This document shows positions 14,999-23,531 of a stretch of DNA of 32,123 nucleotides, piece by piece (positions within the stretch are counted from its first letter, which is position 1; every line of letters starts with the position of its first letter). The DNA lies in assembly GCA_964553915.1 (NCBI GenBank), contig CAZKMM010000013.1, positions 1 through 32,123 of the forward strand, given 5' to 3'. Under the pieces are notes generated by a model. The model searched no databases, had not been told where the DNA came from, and saw only the letters and a list, made by a program, of their open reading frames with translations. A program made the translations under genes and the position numbers. The stretch is from CAZKMM01 sp964553915. GTDB lineage: Bacteria; RBG-13-61-14; DRUE01.

Positions 14999-15700
14999 TT
15001 AAATTTTAACCCTATCTTCTCCAGCATAGATATTAAACCGCTCTTTTTTTATAAAACCAATTAGAACCAGCCCCCGGGCTTCTGCTTTTTCCTTTGCCTG
15101 CTTACTCGGAGCCCCTAAAGAAAGCAGAGCTCCTGCTCCAGTTCGCAGAACCGCACCGACCATATCCTCAAACACTCTCCCGCTGAGAAAAAAGATTTTG
15201 GCTTTGGGATTTATCCCGCTCAAATAAATTTTCCCCAAAACCCTGACCAGAGCGGTTCTTCTGCTTATATCCTGAGCATAGGCAAGAAGCTGACCCTTTT
15301 GCTCAAAAACCCCTGCGGAATGAACCGCGCCGCTTCTTTGATAAATTTTTCCCCGGGCTTCAAATCTTCTCGCCAGCTTAAAAATGATTTCTGAGGTAAG
15401 AGTAATTTTGGAGGCAGGCTTTTCTAATTTTATTGCTTCGGGCTTTTGCTTCAGATAAACCCGATTATTTCTCGGTTCAAGCCGGCAGTCAGGCAAAGAA
15501 GATTTTAGCGAAATATAGCCCTGAAAAAGCATCCACCCCAAAATCAACTCCTTAAAATTAACCGGGGAGCAGACCAGATGGTCTAACTTTTCTTCTCCAT
15601 ACCAGAACTCTATTTTTTCTTCCCGGGCAAGCCAGTCAGATTTAACCTCTAAGCCTTTTCCTTGAAAACGATAAATTCTTTCTCTTTTCAGATATCCCAT
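14999..15700 (-). CDS. fdhD: FdhD homologue lacking the usual CxxC motif
   Basis: A 233-residue protein clearly built like FdhD, the sulfurtransferase that carries sulfur from the cysteine desulfurase to the molybdenum cofactor of formate dehydrogenase. Matching blocks are VCSPVNFKELILGWMLFQGYI (43-63, the 'TPxDLxELxxGFLxxEGII' block), SGAVHSAG (123-130, normally TGGxHxAA), SGRVFEDMVGAVLRTGAGALLS (173-194) and GAPSKQAKEKAEARGLVLIGF (196-216, normally SAPTxLAVxLAExxGxTLIGF), and RFNIYAG at the end. The loop that normally carries Cys-x-x-Cys (about 85-100 here) has no Cys, and the EDVGRHNALDK block is QDISRRTALVR. So classic sulfur transfer is doubtful. It follows the second RND permease by 12 bases with a poor ribosome site, and no formate dehydrogenase lies nearby. 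Confidence 0.75.
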   Translation of the reverse strand: MGYLKRERIYRFQGKGLEVKSDWLAREEKIEFWYGEEKLDHLVCSPVNFKELILGWMLFQGYISLKSSLPDCRLEPRNNRVYLKQKPEAIKLEKPASKITLTSEIIFKLARRFEARGKIYQRSGAVHSAGVFEQKGQLLAYAQDISRRTALVRVLGKIYLSGINPKAKIFFLSGRVFEDMVGAVLRTGAGALLSLGAPSKQAKEKAEARGLVLIGFIKKERFNIYAGEDRVKI

Positions 15701-15712
15701 AACCGTTAGTAT

Positions 15713-18700
15713 TCAGCTGGAAGACTTCTCTTTATTCTGAACATAAGCGAAAATTTCCTTTCTCCATTCTCTTAATGAATCGGTCAGGGAATAAATTACC
15801 GGAATTACCAGCGGGGTTAAAAAGGTGCTGGCAATCAGCCCTCCCATCACCGCAATTGCTAGGGGAGAATAAACCATTTTCGCGGTATCATTAAATCCAA
15901 AAGCCATCGGAGCCAAGCCGATGATGGTGGTCATTGCGGTCATAGTAATCGGGCGGAAGCGGTCTTTCACCGCTTGAATTAAACTTTCCCTCTCACCCAA
16001 ACCTCTCCGGCGAAGATTCTTAATATGGTCAACCAAAACAATTGCATTATTGACCACGATTCCAATCAAAAGCAGGGTGCCGGCTCCAGAAAGTATATTA
16101 AAAGTTGAACCGGTAATGGTCAGGGCAAGAACTATCCCGATCCATCCGAGCGGGATGGTAAACATCACCACAAAGGGCAAAAGGAAAGATTCAAATTGCG
16201 CGGTCATTACAATGAAAACCAGTGCCACCGCTAAAAGAACACTGACCAGCAGGTCATAAAGCATATTGACCAGCTCCTGATATTCTTCCCCCATTACCCA
16301 GTTATAACCTTTGGGAAGATGAAATCCTCCCAGCTTTTGCATCACCTCTGCCCGCACCTTGCTTACATCCCGAACCGAGGGGAAAACCGGGATTCTCACA
16401 GTAAATCTTCGGTTTTCTCTCCGGACCACTTCAGGAATTCCTTTAATCCTGAATCTGGCTATATTTCCCAGAGGGATGGGCTTTCCTTCTAAATTCTGAA
16501 TGGTCATTTCTTTAAGCTGGGTTATGGTTCGCTGGTCTGCTTTTTCTAATTGAAGATACAGGTCTAACTGCCCGGATTCCTGGGTAAACTTTCCCACTGT
16601 CACTCCCCGAATCAAATAAGCAATGGTAAAAGCAACCTGGGAAGGGTCAAATCCGTATTTCTGAGCTAGCTCCCGGTCTATCTCAATGTGCACCTCTCTT
16701 TTTCCTTCTTTTTCCAGCTCTCCAACCATTTTGATGGTTTTTAAACCAATAAGCCTTTTCCGAATTTGTTCAGCAAAATAATATACCTGGTCGGGATTAT
16801 CCCCTTTGACCTTAATTGTGGTCGGGCTGGGACCAGCTCCGGGCTCTGGCATATTCATTGATTCAAAAGAAATATGAACTCCCGGCCAGTTAATATTTTG
16901 CTCAATTAAAGCTTTGGCTTTTTCTTGAAGTTTTTCTGCCGTAAATTCTGAAGGATGGTCATCTTTTAATATTAATAACACCCGGGCAAAAGTCGGGGTG
17001 TGAATGGTGGTGACTGAATCCAGATATAATTCTTCCTGATGAGCCATAAAAAGTTTTTCCAGTACCCGGAGTTTTTCCTCAAGTTCCTTCTCCTCGGGCT
17101 TTTGCTCAAAATGTATCCTGATTCTTACCCGATTGGACATTGCCTTGGGGATGGATTCTTTTTCTGTCTTTTTCATAAAGATTCCGGTTGCCACAAAAAA
17201 GAGCAAAGCAACACTTCCCAAAAGCAATGCCCTTCTTTTTAAAGAACGAAGCAAAAGCGCCAGCATTCCATCTTGAACCCGGTTAAACCATCTTACCTCC
17301 TTGGTAGAAGCGCGGGAAAGAAGCATACTGGCAAGCAAAGGAATTAAGGTCAAACTTACCACCAGGCTGGTGCCAATGGCTAAAACCATAACAATTCCTA
17401 ACTGCCCCATCATTGTAGAAACTTCCTTATGCTGGCTGAAAAGCAGGGGGAGAAAAACAATCATTGTTGTGGTGGTGCTGACGCTGATGGCAAGCCCAAC
17501 TTCATCTGCTCCAGAAACAGAGGCAACCCGAGGCGGGTCTCCTTTCTGAAATCTGCTGTAAACAGCTTCTAAAACCACGATGGAATTGTCCACCAGCATT
17601 CCTACCGCTACCACCAGTCCGCTGAGGGTAATCATATTAAAACTTAAATTCAAAAGATACATAAAAAAGACGGTAATAAACAGACTGGTGGGAATTGCTA
17701 CTGAGACAATTAAAGTTGCCCGAAAATCTCTTAAAAAAAGCCAGAGAACTAAAAAAGCAAAAATTGCCCCCATAATCCCGGTAGAGGTCAGGGTGCGGAT
17801 AGAACGAGAAATTTCTTCTCCCTGATTGAACCAAATTTTGGTCTGAACTCCTTCTAATTGCGGGTCTTTCAAGAGCTGGTCTAGTTTTTCTACCACCCGC
17901 TGGCAAACATCTACTGTATTCGCATTGGATTCTTTTTGAATGAACATCACATATCCGGGTTTACCATTTACCCTTCCACGAAAACGTGGCTGAACATACT
18001 CAAAATCTACCCGGGCAATCTTTCCCAGGGTTATCCCCGGACGAATCGGAAGCTGGCGAATTTCATTTAAGCTTTTAAACTGCCCGATTACCCGTATGGA
18101 ATACTTTTTTTCTAGATGCTCAAGAGTGCCAACGCTGAAATTTAAATTGTTAGCAATCAGCGCCTGATAAACTTCTAAAACATTAATCCGATATGCCCGA
18201 AGCCGGTCCTGGTCCAGCTCAATTTTCACTCTCTTTTCTTCCAGCCCAAAAAACTGAACATCCGCCACCCCTTCCACGGTTTTTAAAGGACGGACAATTA
18301 ACTGGTCAAAAATATCACTATAATGTTTTCCAGTATCCGGCACCAGCAAGCTGAGAAAAATTATCGGCCATTGCTCACTGCTGAATTTGAGCACCAGAAG
18401 TGGGGGAAGGTCAGAGGGAAGCTCAGGGCGAATCTGTTCAATTCTTTCCCGAATTTCAAGAACCTGATAGTCAGTTTTAACCCCTTCCCCCAGAGTAATT
18501 TCCATCTCGCCCTGTCCGGAGCGACAGCGGGTTTTTATCTTTTTAATCCCGTGCATTGTGCTGATGGCTTCTTCTATGGGCTTAGCAATATTCTCGCAGA
18601 TTTCTACCGGACCCGCCCCAGAATAGTTGATAACAATATTAACAAAAGGAACCTCCATCTTGGGCATAAACTCCAGAGGAATTCTCTTAATTGCCACCAC

Positions 18701-18775
18701 TCCCAGCACCAGCAGGGAGAGATAAATCATTGCCACCGCCACCCGGTAGCGAACAGATAATTCACTAATTTTCAT
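15713..18775 (-). CDS. RND efflux transporter permease (second of two)
   Basis: A 1020-residue inner-membrane transporter of normal RND length: helix one (about 12-30), a first periplasmic loop with porter subdomains (31-330), helices two to six (335-490), a second loop (about 530-840), and helices eight to twelve (845-1000). The helix-four charge relay is VGMLVDNSIVVLEAV (391-405), with Asp396 followed by Asn rather than the Asp-Asp of AcrB. The symmetric helix-ten block is LLIGIVVNNAIVLVDHI. These proton-driven trimers export drugs, lipids, bile salts or other amphiphiles with an adaptor and an outer-membrane channel. Its ATG overlaps the first permease by 4 bases. The sequence is clearly different from that permease, so a hetero-trimer as in MdtBC is possible. 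Substrate unknown. Confidence 0.9.
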   Translation of the reverse strand: MKISELSVRYRVAVAMIYLSLLVLGVVAIKRIPLEFMPKMEVPFVNIVINYSGAGPVEICENIAKPIEEAISTMHGIKKIKTRCRSGQGEMEITLGEGVKTDYQVLEIRERIEQIRPELPSDLPPLLVLKFSSEQWPIIFLSLLVPDTGKHYSDIFDQLIVRPLKTVEGVADVQFFGLEEKRVKIELDQDRLRAYRINVLEVYQALIANNLNFSVGTLEHLEKKYSIRVIGQFKSLNEIRQLPIRPGITLGKIARVDFEYVQPRFRGRVNGKPGYVMFIQKESNANTVDVCQRVVEKLDQLLKDPQLEGVQTKIWFNQGEEISRSIRTLTSTGIMGAIFAFLVLWLFLRDFRATLIVSVAIPTSLFITVFFMYLLNLSFNMITLSGLVVAVGMLVDNSIVVLEAVYSRFQKGDPPRVASVSGADEVGLAISVSTTTTMIVFLPLLFSQHKEVSTMMGQLGIVMVLAIGTSLVVSLTLIPLLASMLLSRASTKEVRWFNRVQDGMLALLLRSLKRRALLLGSVALLFFVATGIFMKKTEKESIPKAMSNRVRIRIHFEQKPEEKELEEKLRVLEKLFMAHQEELYLDSVTTIHTPTFARVLLILKDDHPSEFTAEKLQEKAKALIEQNINWPGVHISFESMNMPEPGAGPSPTTIKVKGDNPDQVYYFAEQIRKRLIGLKTIKMVGELEKEGKREVHIEIDRELAQKYGFDPSQVAFTIAYLIRGVTVGKFTQESGQLDLYLQLEKADQRTITQLKEMTIQNLEGKPIPLGNIARFRIKGIPEVVRRENRRFTVRIPVFPSVRDVSKVRAEVMQKLGGFHLPKGYNWVMGEEYQELVNMLYDLLVSVLLAVALVFIVMTAQFESFLLPFVVMFTIPLGWIGIVLALTITGSTFNILSGAGTLLLIGIVVNNAIVLVDHIKNLRRRGLGERESLIQAVKDRFRPITMTAMTTIIGLAPMAFGFNDTAKMVYSPLAIAVMGGLIASTFLTPLVIPVIYSLTDSLREWRKEIFAYVQNKEKSSS

Positions 18776-21700
18776 CTCAACCTCCGGAGCCGAGCCCAGA
18801 ATCGTTCGCCCAGTTTATCAAGGTTCAGATAAATCACCGGAACCACAGTCATTGTAAAAAAAGTGGCACTGAGGAGCCCTCCAATTACCGCAATCGCCAT
18901 CGGTGAGCGAAGCTCATATCCTTCACCGAGAGGAAGAGCCATTGGTAACATTCCCAGCACTGTGGTTAAAGTAGTGATGAGAATTGGTCTGAGCCTTGCC
19001 TGGCAGGCATCTTTGATTGCTTCCAGTCGCTCCATTCCCATCTCCCGGCGGAGATTAATGGTGGTGACCAGAACAATCGCATCATTGACTGAAATTCCCA
19101 GCATCATCAGAGCGCCAATCATACTGAACATATTAATAGTGGTGCCAGTGAGGAGAAGCAGAAGGGTAAAGCCAATCAGAGAGTAAAAAACCCCGAACAT
19201 AATCACAAAAGGATGAAGCAAACTCTCAAACTGACTGGCAAGGACAATATAAACCAAAAACACTGCCAGAAATATAGCAAGATAAAGTCCAGAAAGGCTT
19301 CTTTTCATCTCCTCATTCTGCCCGGTGATTCTCCAGTAGCAACCAGAAGGAAGGTGGAGCTGGTTCAATTTCTTTGTAATCTCTTTAACCGCTTTTCCAA
19401 GAGTAATGCCCCCTAAATTAGCAGTGAGCAGAGCCACCCGGGCTCCACTTACCCGGGTGATGGTGCCGGGACCCTGACTGATAACTATCTTTGCCAGAGA
19501 TTTCAGAGGAATGGTCTGACCACCGGGAAGAGGAATTTGAATTTGCTCAAGGTCGCGAACCGTTTCCCTTTGTTCAGGTTTCAGTCTTACAACAATTTCT
19601 ATTTGCTGGTCGGTCTCCTGGAAATTAGTAGCAAAAGCTCCCTTCACTTTCTTTTCCAAAACCTGGGCAATCTGGCTGGCATTTAAACCATAATAACTGG
19701 CACGAAGCCGGTCAACCTGAACCGCTATCTCCGGATTGGCTTCTTTGATGGAGCTTTCCAGGTCTTTTAATCCCTCTATCTCCCTTAAATGGGCAAGCAC
19801 CATCTCACTGGCTTTTCGCAGGTCTCCAAGATTGTATCCGACAATTTCTATCACAATCGGCTTCTTATAGCTGAAGAGCTGAGGCTTGGAAAAGCTGAAT
19901 TTTAAACTAACTTCTTTTTTCAGAAGCTTGCGGACTTTTTCAATCAACTGATTATCTGAAAGTTTTCGCTCCTGACGAGGGGTGAGGATGATAGTTATTT
20001 CTGAAAGATTTTCACTTTTCTCGGTTTCCAGTTCACTGGTAGCAATACTTGCTCCTATAGTGGTAAATATATTTTTGATTTCTTTCCTTTCCGGAAGAGA
20101 AAAAAGTTTTTTTTCTACCTTCTGAGTTCTTCTATCGGACTCAAAAATTGGGGTGCCAACCGGAAAACGGAAGTGAGCCCTCACTTCTCCCTGGTCAGCA
20201 TCAGGAAGGAGTTCCCAGCCAGAAAAAAATAATCCGAGCAGTGCCAAAACTACCAAAAGCATACTTCCGGCAAAAATTTTCCCGGAGCGAGCAAGATTGA
20301 AACTAATTAATCGGGGATAGCTGGTTTTTAACCAGATAAATCCCCGGTCAAAAACTTTTAGAGGCCAATATAGAACCAACCGAAAGAGTCGGGCAAAAAA
20401 ATTAAAGGTCAGCTGGGCGAGGCGAAGATTAAGCCAGGCTAGCCAGGAAAAGATAAAATCCGGATATGCTCTTAATCCCTTTTGCTGATATAATTCCTTA
20501 AAGTTTGGTCTGGATAGTTTAGAAACCGGCTCTTCCTTTCCTCCCTTTTTTTCCTGCTCCCTCAAATCCAGGTCAATCAACTCCTGAGGAAGCCGAACTC
20601 TTCTGCCCAAATAAACCGCAAGCATAGGAATTATGCTCAAAGCAACCAGTTCACTGGCAATGACACTGAACGCCACGGTCCAGGCAAGGTCGCCAAAAAT
20701 CTGGCGAAACATACCCTCTACATAAAGAATCGGGAAAAAAACAATAATATTGGTGAGGGTGCTGGCAGTAATGGCCCCGCTCACCTCCCGGCTGGCATTG
20801 ATGGCACTGGATTTTAAATCTGGATTTTTTACCCGATGCCGGAGAATGTTCTCCAAAACCACAATAGAATTATCCACCAGAATTCCCACCCCCAAGGCTA
20901 ATCCGCCCAGACTCATAATATTGAAACTAATTCCGCTAAAAAACATTAGATTAAAGGTGGTAATGATGGAAATAGGAATTGCCATTCCAATAATGATGGT
21001 GCTGGTAAAATTTCTTAAAAAGAAGTAAAGAATCAGAACCGCAATTATCGCCCCCCAGAGAGCACTCTGAATTACAGAATAAATCGCCTGTTTAATAAAC
21101 CGGCTCTGGTCTGAAATGATTTCCAGCTCCAGATTGTTAATCAGCTTAATCTCAGGTTGATATAGCTTAAAAGGCTGGATATTTAAAAAAAGCCGAAACA
21201 CCCCATTTAAAGCCCGCTTCAGTCCCTGGATTGGAGAGTTAAGTCTGGCTTTTTCTTTTGCGGTCAGGGGACGAGAGCGGAGATTAGCCTTGAGTCGCTT
21301 CAGCTCTTTTTTGACCCGATTTGCCACCTGAACGATATTGGCATCACCTTCTTTGTAAATACTGAGCTTGACGCATTCCTTCCCATTAAGTCGAACAATC
21401 TCTTCTCGCTCCTTATGCTCCCTTTTGATCCGGGCGATGTCTCCCAGACGGATGGGAACGGTTATCTTGTATTCCGGGGTGGGAACAGTAATTGGAGGAA
21501 TCAAAGAACTGCCAGCACCCAAGCCAGCAATCCCTCCCATCATAAGCCCGGTTAACCCGCTGGGCAGAGAAGGAAGGGAGGTAATACCTGCCCGAGCTGG
21601 TTGGCTGGTTTCTCCTACACTGATGATAATATCTTTTATTTCTTTAAGGCTCCTGAATTCATTTAAAGTCCTTACGGTAAGCTCCTCGCCTGCTTCGGTT

Positions 21701-22353
21701 AAGCTTCCCCCGGCTAAATTAATATTCTCCCGCTTGAGACGGTCAATTACCTGCTCTGGGGTGATTTGATACTGCGTCAGCTTCTGGTCATCCAGCTCAA
21801 TGACTATCTCATCTTCAAATCCGCCCTCTACCTTTACCGCTGCTACCCCATCAATCCGCTCCAGCTCCCGCTCAATTTCTCTTTCCACCAGGGCTCTAAG
21901 TTCTCCCAGGTCCAGGTTCCCGGCGATTCCGATGGTCAAAATCGGGTCCTGGCTGGGGTCATATCTCAAAATAACTGGCTTTTTAGTCCCTTCAGGTAAA
22001 AACCCCTCTAAAAGCTGGAGGCGCTCCCGAATATCCATTACCGCCACATCCATATCTACGCCCCAGCGAAACTCTACAATAACTTCGCTGAGACCAGGAC
22101 GGGAAATAGAACTTACTTTAACCACATTATTGATTATTCCGACTGATTGCTCTATGGGCTTTGTCACCAGATTTTCAACTTCTTCTGGGGCGGCATGAGG
22201 ATATTCCGTTCGAATGGTTACCCGGGGATAGGTTATTTCTGGAAGTAGATTAAAGGGAATCCTGCTTGAAGAAACAAAGCCAATGATAATGATTCCCAGA
22301 AGTATCATCAGGGTGGTGATGGGTCGGCGAATGGAAAACCCTGCCAGGTTCAT
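18772..22353 (-). CDS. RND efflux transporter permease, enlarged (first of two)
   Basis: At 1193 residues this is about 150 longer than a typical HAE-type RND permease. The core is normal: SIRRPITTLMILLG at the start, the porter domain, the helix-four relay GVGILVDNSIVVLENI (488-503) with Asp494-Asn495, and helix-ten LGISVNDAIVLVTTI. Extra sequence appears in three places: a Gly/Pro/Leu-rich loop in the first periplasmic domain (about 255-295), a basic insertion before the return to helix two (about 355-405), and a charged then amphipathic block between helices six and seven (about 590-685). The insertions lack the repetitive low-complexity look of errors and keep the frame. It overlaps both the adaptor and the second permease by 4 bases (ATGA), so all three are translationally coupled. 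Substrate not readable. Confidence 0.9.
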   Translation of the reverse strand: MNLAGFSIRRPITTLMILLGIIIIGFVSSSRIPFNLLPEITYPRVTIRTEYPHAAPEEVENLVTKPIEQSVGIINNVVKVSSISRPGLSEVIVEFRWGVDMDVAVMDIRERLQLLEGFLPEGTKKPVILRYDPSQDPILTIGIAGNLDLGELRALVEREIERELERIDGVAAVKVEGGFEDEIVIELDDQKLTQYQITPEQVIDRLKRENINLAGGSLTEAGEELTVRTLNEFRSLKEIKDIIISVGETSQPARAGITSLPSLPSGLTGLMMGGIAGLGAGSSLIPPITVPTPEYKITVPIRLGDIARIKREHKEREEIVRLNGKECVKLSIYKEGDANIVQVANRVKKELKRLKANLRSRPLTAKEKARLNSPIQGLKRALNGVFRLFLNIQPFKLYQPEIKLINNLELEIISDQSRFIKQAIYSVIQSALWGAIIAVLILYFFLRNFTSTIIIGMAIPISIITTFNLMFFSGISFNIMSLGGLALGVGILVDNSIVVLENILRHRVKNPDLKSSAINASREVSGAITASTLTNIIVFFPILYVEGMFRQIFGDLAWTVAFSVIASELVALSIIPMLAVYLGRRVRLPQELIDLDLREQEKKGGKEEPVSKLSRPNFKELYQQKGLRAYPDFIFSWLAWLNLRLAQLTFNFFARLFRLVLYWPLKVFDRGFIWLKTSYPRLISFNLARSGKIFAGSMLLVVLALLGLFFSGWELLPDADQGEVRAHFRFPVGTPIFESDRRTQKVEKKLFSLPERKEIKNIFTTIGASIATSELETEKSENLSEITIILTPRQERKLSDNQLIEKVRKLLKKEVSLKFSFSKPQLFSYKKPIVIEIVGYNLGDLRKASEMVLAHLREIEGLKDLESSIKEANPEIAVQVDRLRASYYGLNASQIAQVLEKKVKGAFATNFQETDQQIEIVVRLKPEQRETVRDLEQIQIPLPGGQTIPLKSLAKIVISQGPGTITRVSGARVALLTANLGGITLGKAVKEITKKLNQLHLPSGCYWRITGQNEEMKRSLSGLYLAIFLAVFLVYIVLASQFESLLHPFVIMFGVFYSLIGFTLLLLLTGTTINMFSMIGALMMLGISVNDAIVLVTTINLRREMGMERLEAIKDACQARLRPILITTLTTVLGMLPMALPLGEGYELRSPMAIAVIGGLLSATFFTMTVVPVIYLNLDKLGERFWARLRRLR

Positions 22354-23474
22354 TCTTCTTTTTCCGGGCTGGATTTAGATTCATTCCTCAACAAAGGTTT
22401 AGGGTTCGGTTTCTTGGGCAGATTTACCACCTGAACCAAAGTTTCCTCAGTTAAAGCATCCTGCCCAGCAATTACTACCAAGTCATCGGGTGAAAGACCA
22501 TCTATTACTTCAATGTAATATTCATCTTCCATTCCCACTTTAATCTCTTTAAGATGAGCTTTATTTTCTTTTACAATCCAGACCTGATAAGGCTCTTCCT
22601 GAACCAGAGCCCGCTTGGGAATGGAAAATACATCTTCCTTGATTCTGGTGATGATTTTCATCCTTGCGAACATTCCCGGCTTGGATTGGGGAGGGGGCTG
22701 TGGGATTAAAATCTTCACCCGGGCAGTTCCGGTATTGGGGTCAACCCGAGCCCCGATTTCAGATACAACCCCCTGGTGGGGATATCCTTCCTGCTTGGTA
22801 TCAATCGCATCTATCCGGATTAAAACCTTTTGAGAGGGTTTTATCTTGCCCAGGTCTTCTTCTGTAACATAAACCATTACCTGATACTGGTCGAGACGGG
22901 CAATGGTAAAGGCTTTTTCCATTGCCCCAATCAACTGATGGGGCTCGCAGAGTCTTTCTATTACCACTCCATCAATGGGCGCCCGTAATTCTGTGTTCTC
23001 CAATTGCAGTTGATACAATTTATAATTGCTCTCCGCATCCTTATAAGCTCGCTCAATCTCCTTAAAATCCTGCTCGGAAATCATCCGCTCCTGATATAAC
23101 TGCAAATAACGCTGATATTTATCCCTCGCTAGCTGATAGGAATTCTTTGCCTGCTGATAACTGAGACGAATCTCATCATCCTCTATCTTGGCTAAAAGCT
23201 CCCCCTTTTTTACCTCATCCCCTTCCTCTACATAAACCGCCTGAACTATTCCGCTTTGCTTGGCATATACCTCTGCCTTTTCCAGAGGCTCCAGATTACC
23301 GCTTACCTCTATCTCTTCCTTCATAGAACGATATTGAGGATAGACCGCTTCTACACTGATTGCCTGGGTCTCCTGAGATTTGGGAGAGTTTTTCTTCCGA
23401 ATTCTTCCCCGGCAGGAAAATTCCACCCCGAGCAGAATAATAATTATTAAGATGCTCCAGTTCTTATGGCTCAT
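22350..23474 (-). CDS. RND efflux periplasmic adaptor (membrane fusion protein, AcrA/HlyD type)
   Basis: A 374-residue adaptor. The first 22 residues are a hydrophobic signal ending in VEFSC; Cys may be lipidated, though Glu at -3 is not a standard lipobox. Then come the first half of the lipoyl domain (about 65-100, with GIVQAVYVEEGDEVKKGELLAKI), a short coiled-coil hairpin (about 105-165), the second lipoyl half (TELRAPIDGVVIERL), a beta-barrel domain (about 205-290) and the membrane-proximal domain with IPKRALVQEEPYQVWIV. It links the permeases to an outer-membrane channel. A good ribosome site (GAGGAG, 6 bases from ATG 23474) marks the start. It heads the operon adaptor-permease-permease-FdhD-YdcF. 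No TolC-like gene is in the window, so the channel must be encoded elsewhere. Confidence 0.9.
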   Translation of the reverse strand: MSHKNWSILIIIILLGVEFSCRGRIRKKNSPKSQETQAISVEAVYPQYRSMKEEIEVSGNLEPLEKAEVYAKQSGIVQAVYVEEGDEVKKGELLAKIEDDEIRLSYQQAKNSYQLARDKYQRYLQLYQERMISEQDFKEIERAYKDAESNYKLYQLQLENTELRAPIDGVVIERLCEPHQLIGAMEKAFTIARLDQYQVMVYVTEEDLGKIKPSQKVLIRIDAIDTKQEGYPHQGVVSEIGARVDPNTGTARVKILIPQPPPQSKPGMFARMKIITRIKEDVFSIPKRALVQEEPYQVWIVKENKAHLKEIKVGMEDEYYIEVIDGLSPDDLVVIAGQDALTEETLVQVVNLPKKPNPKPLLRNESKSSPEKEE

Positions 23475-23481
23475 TTTTATC

Positions 23482-23494
23482 TCCTCAATGAGGA
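23482..23494. repeat. Perfect 13-bp palindrome overlapping the ribosome site of the RND operon
   Basis: TCCTCA-A-TGAGGA is a perfect dyad centred on 23488, between the candidate -10 (23507-23502) and ATG 23474, and it includes the GAGGAG ribosome site. It could be an operator for a small regulator, or a hairpin that limits translation. No regulator gene lies next to the operon. Confidence 0.35.
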
Positions 23495-23501
23495 TGTAAA
23501 A

Positions 23502-23507
23502 ATTATA
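23502..23507 (-). promoter_or_regulatory. Candidate -10 box for the RND operon
   Basis: A perfect TATAAT on the minus strand in the 57-base gap between the kinase-like gene and the adaptor. Only a weak -35 (TTTAAA-like at 23531-23526, spacing 18) can be found, so read-through from the kinase-like gene is also possible. The start point would be near 23495, next to the 13-bp palindrome. Confidence 0.3.
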
Positions 23508-23531
23508 ATCTCAAAAACAGGATAATTTAAA

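Noticed and set aside
18323..18760. Open frame of 145 codons on the plus strand inside the second RND permease
   Set aside because: No ribosome site or recognisable domain; it mirrors the codon pattern of the real gene.
21368..21769. Open frame of 133 codons on the plus strand inside the first RND permease
   Set aside because: Low-complexity Ser/Pro/Arg shadow of the real gene.
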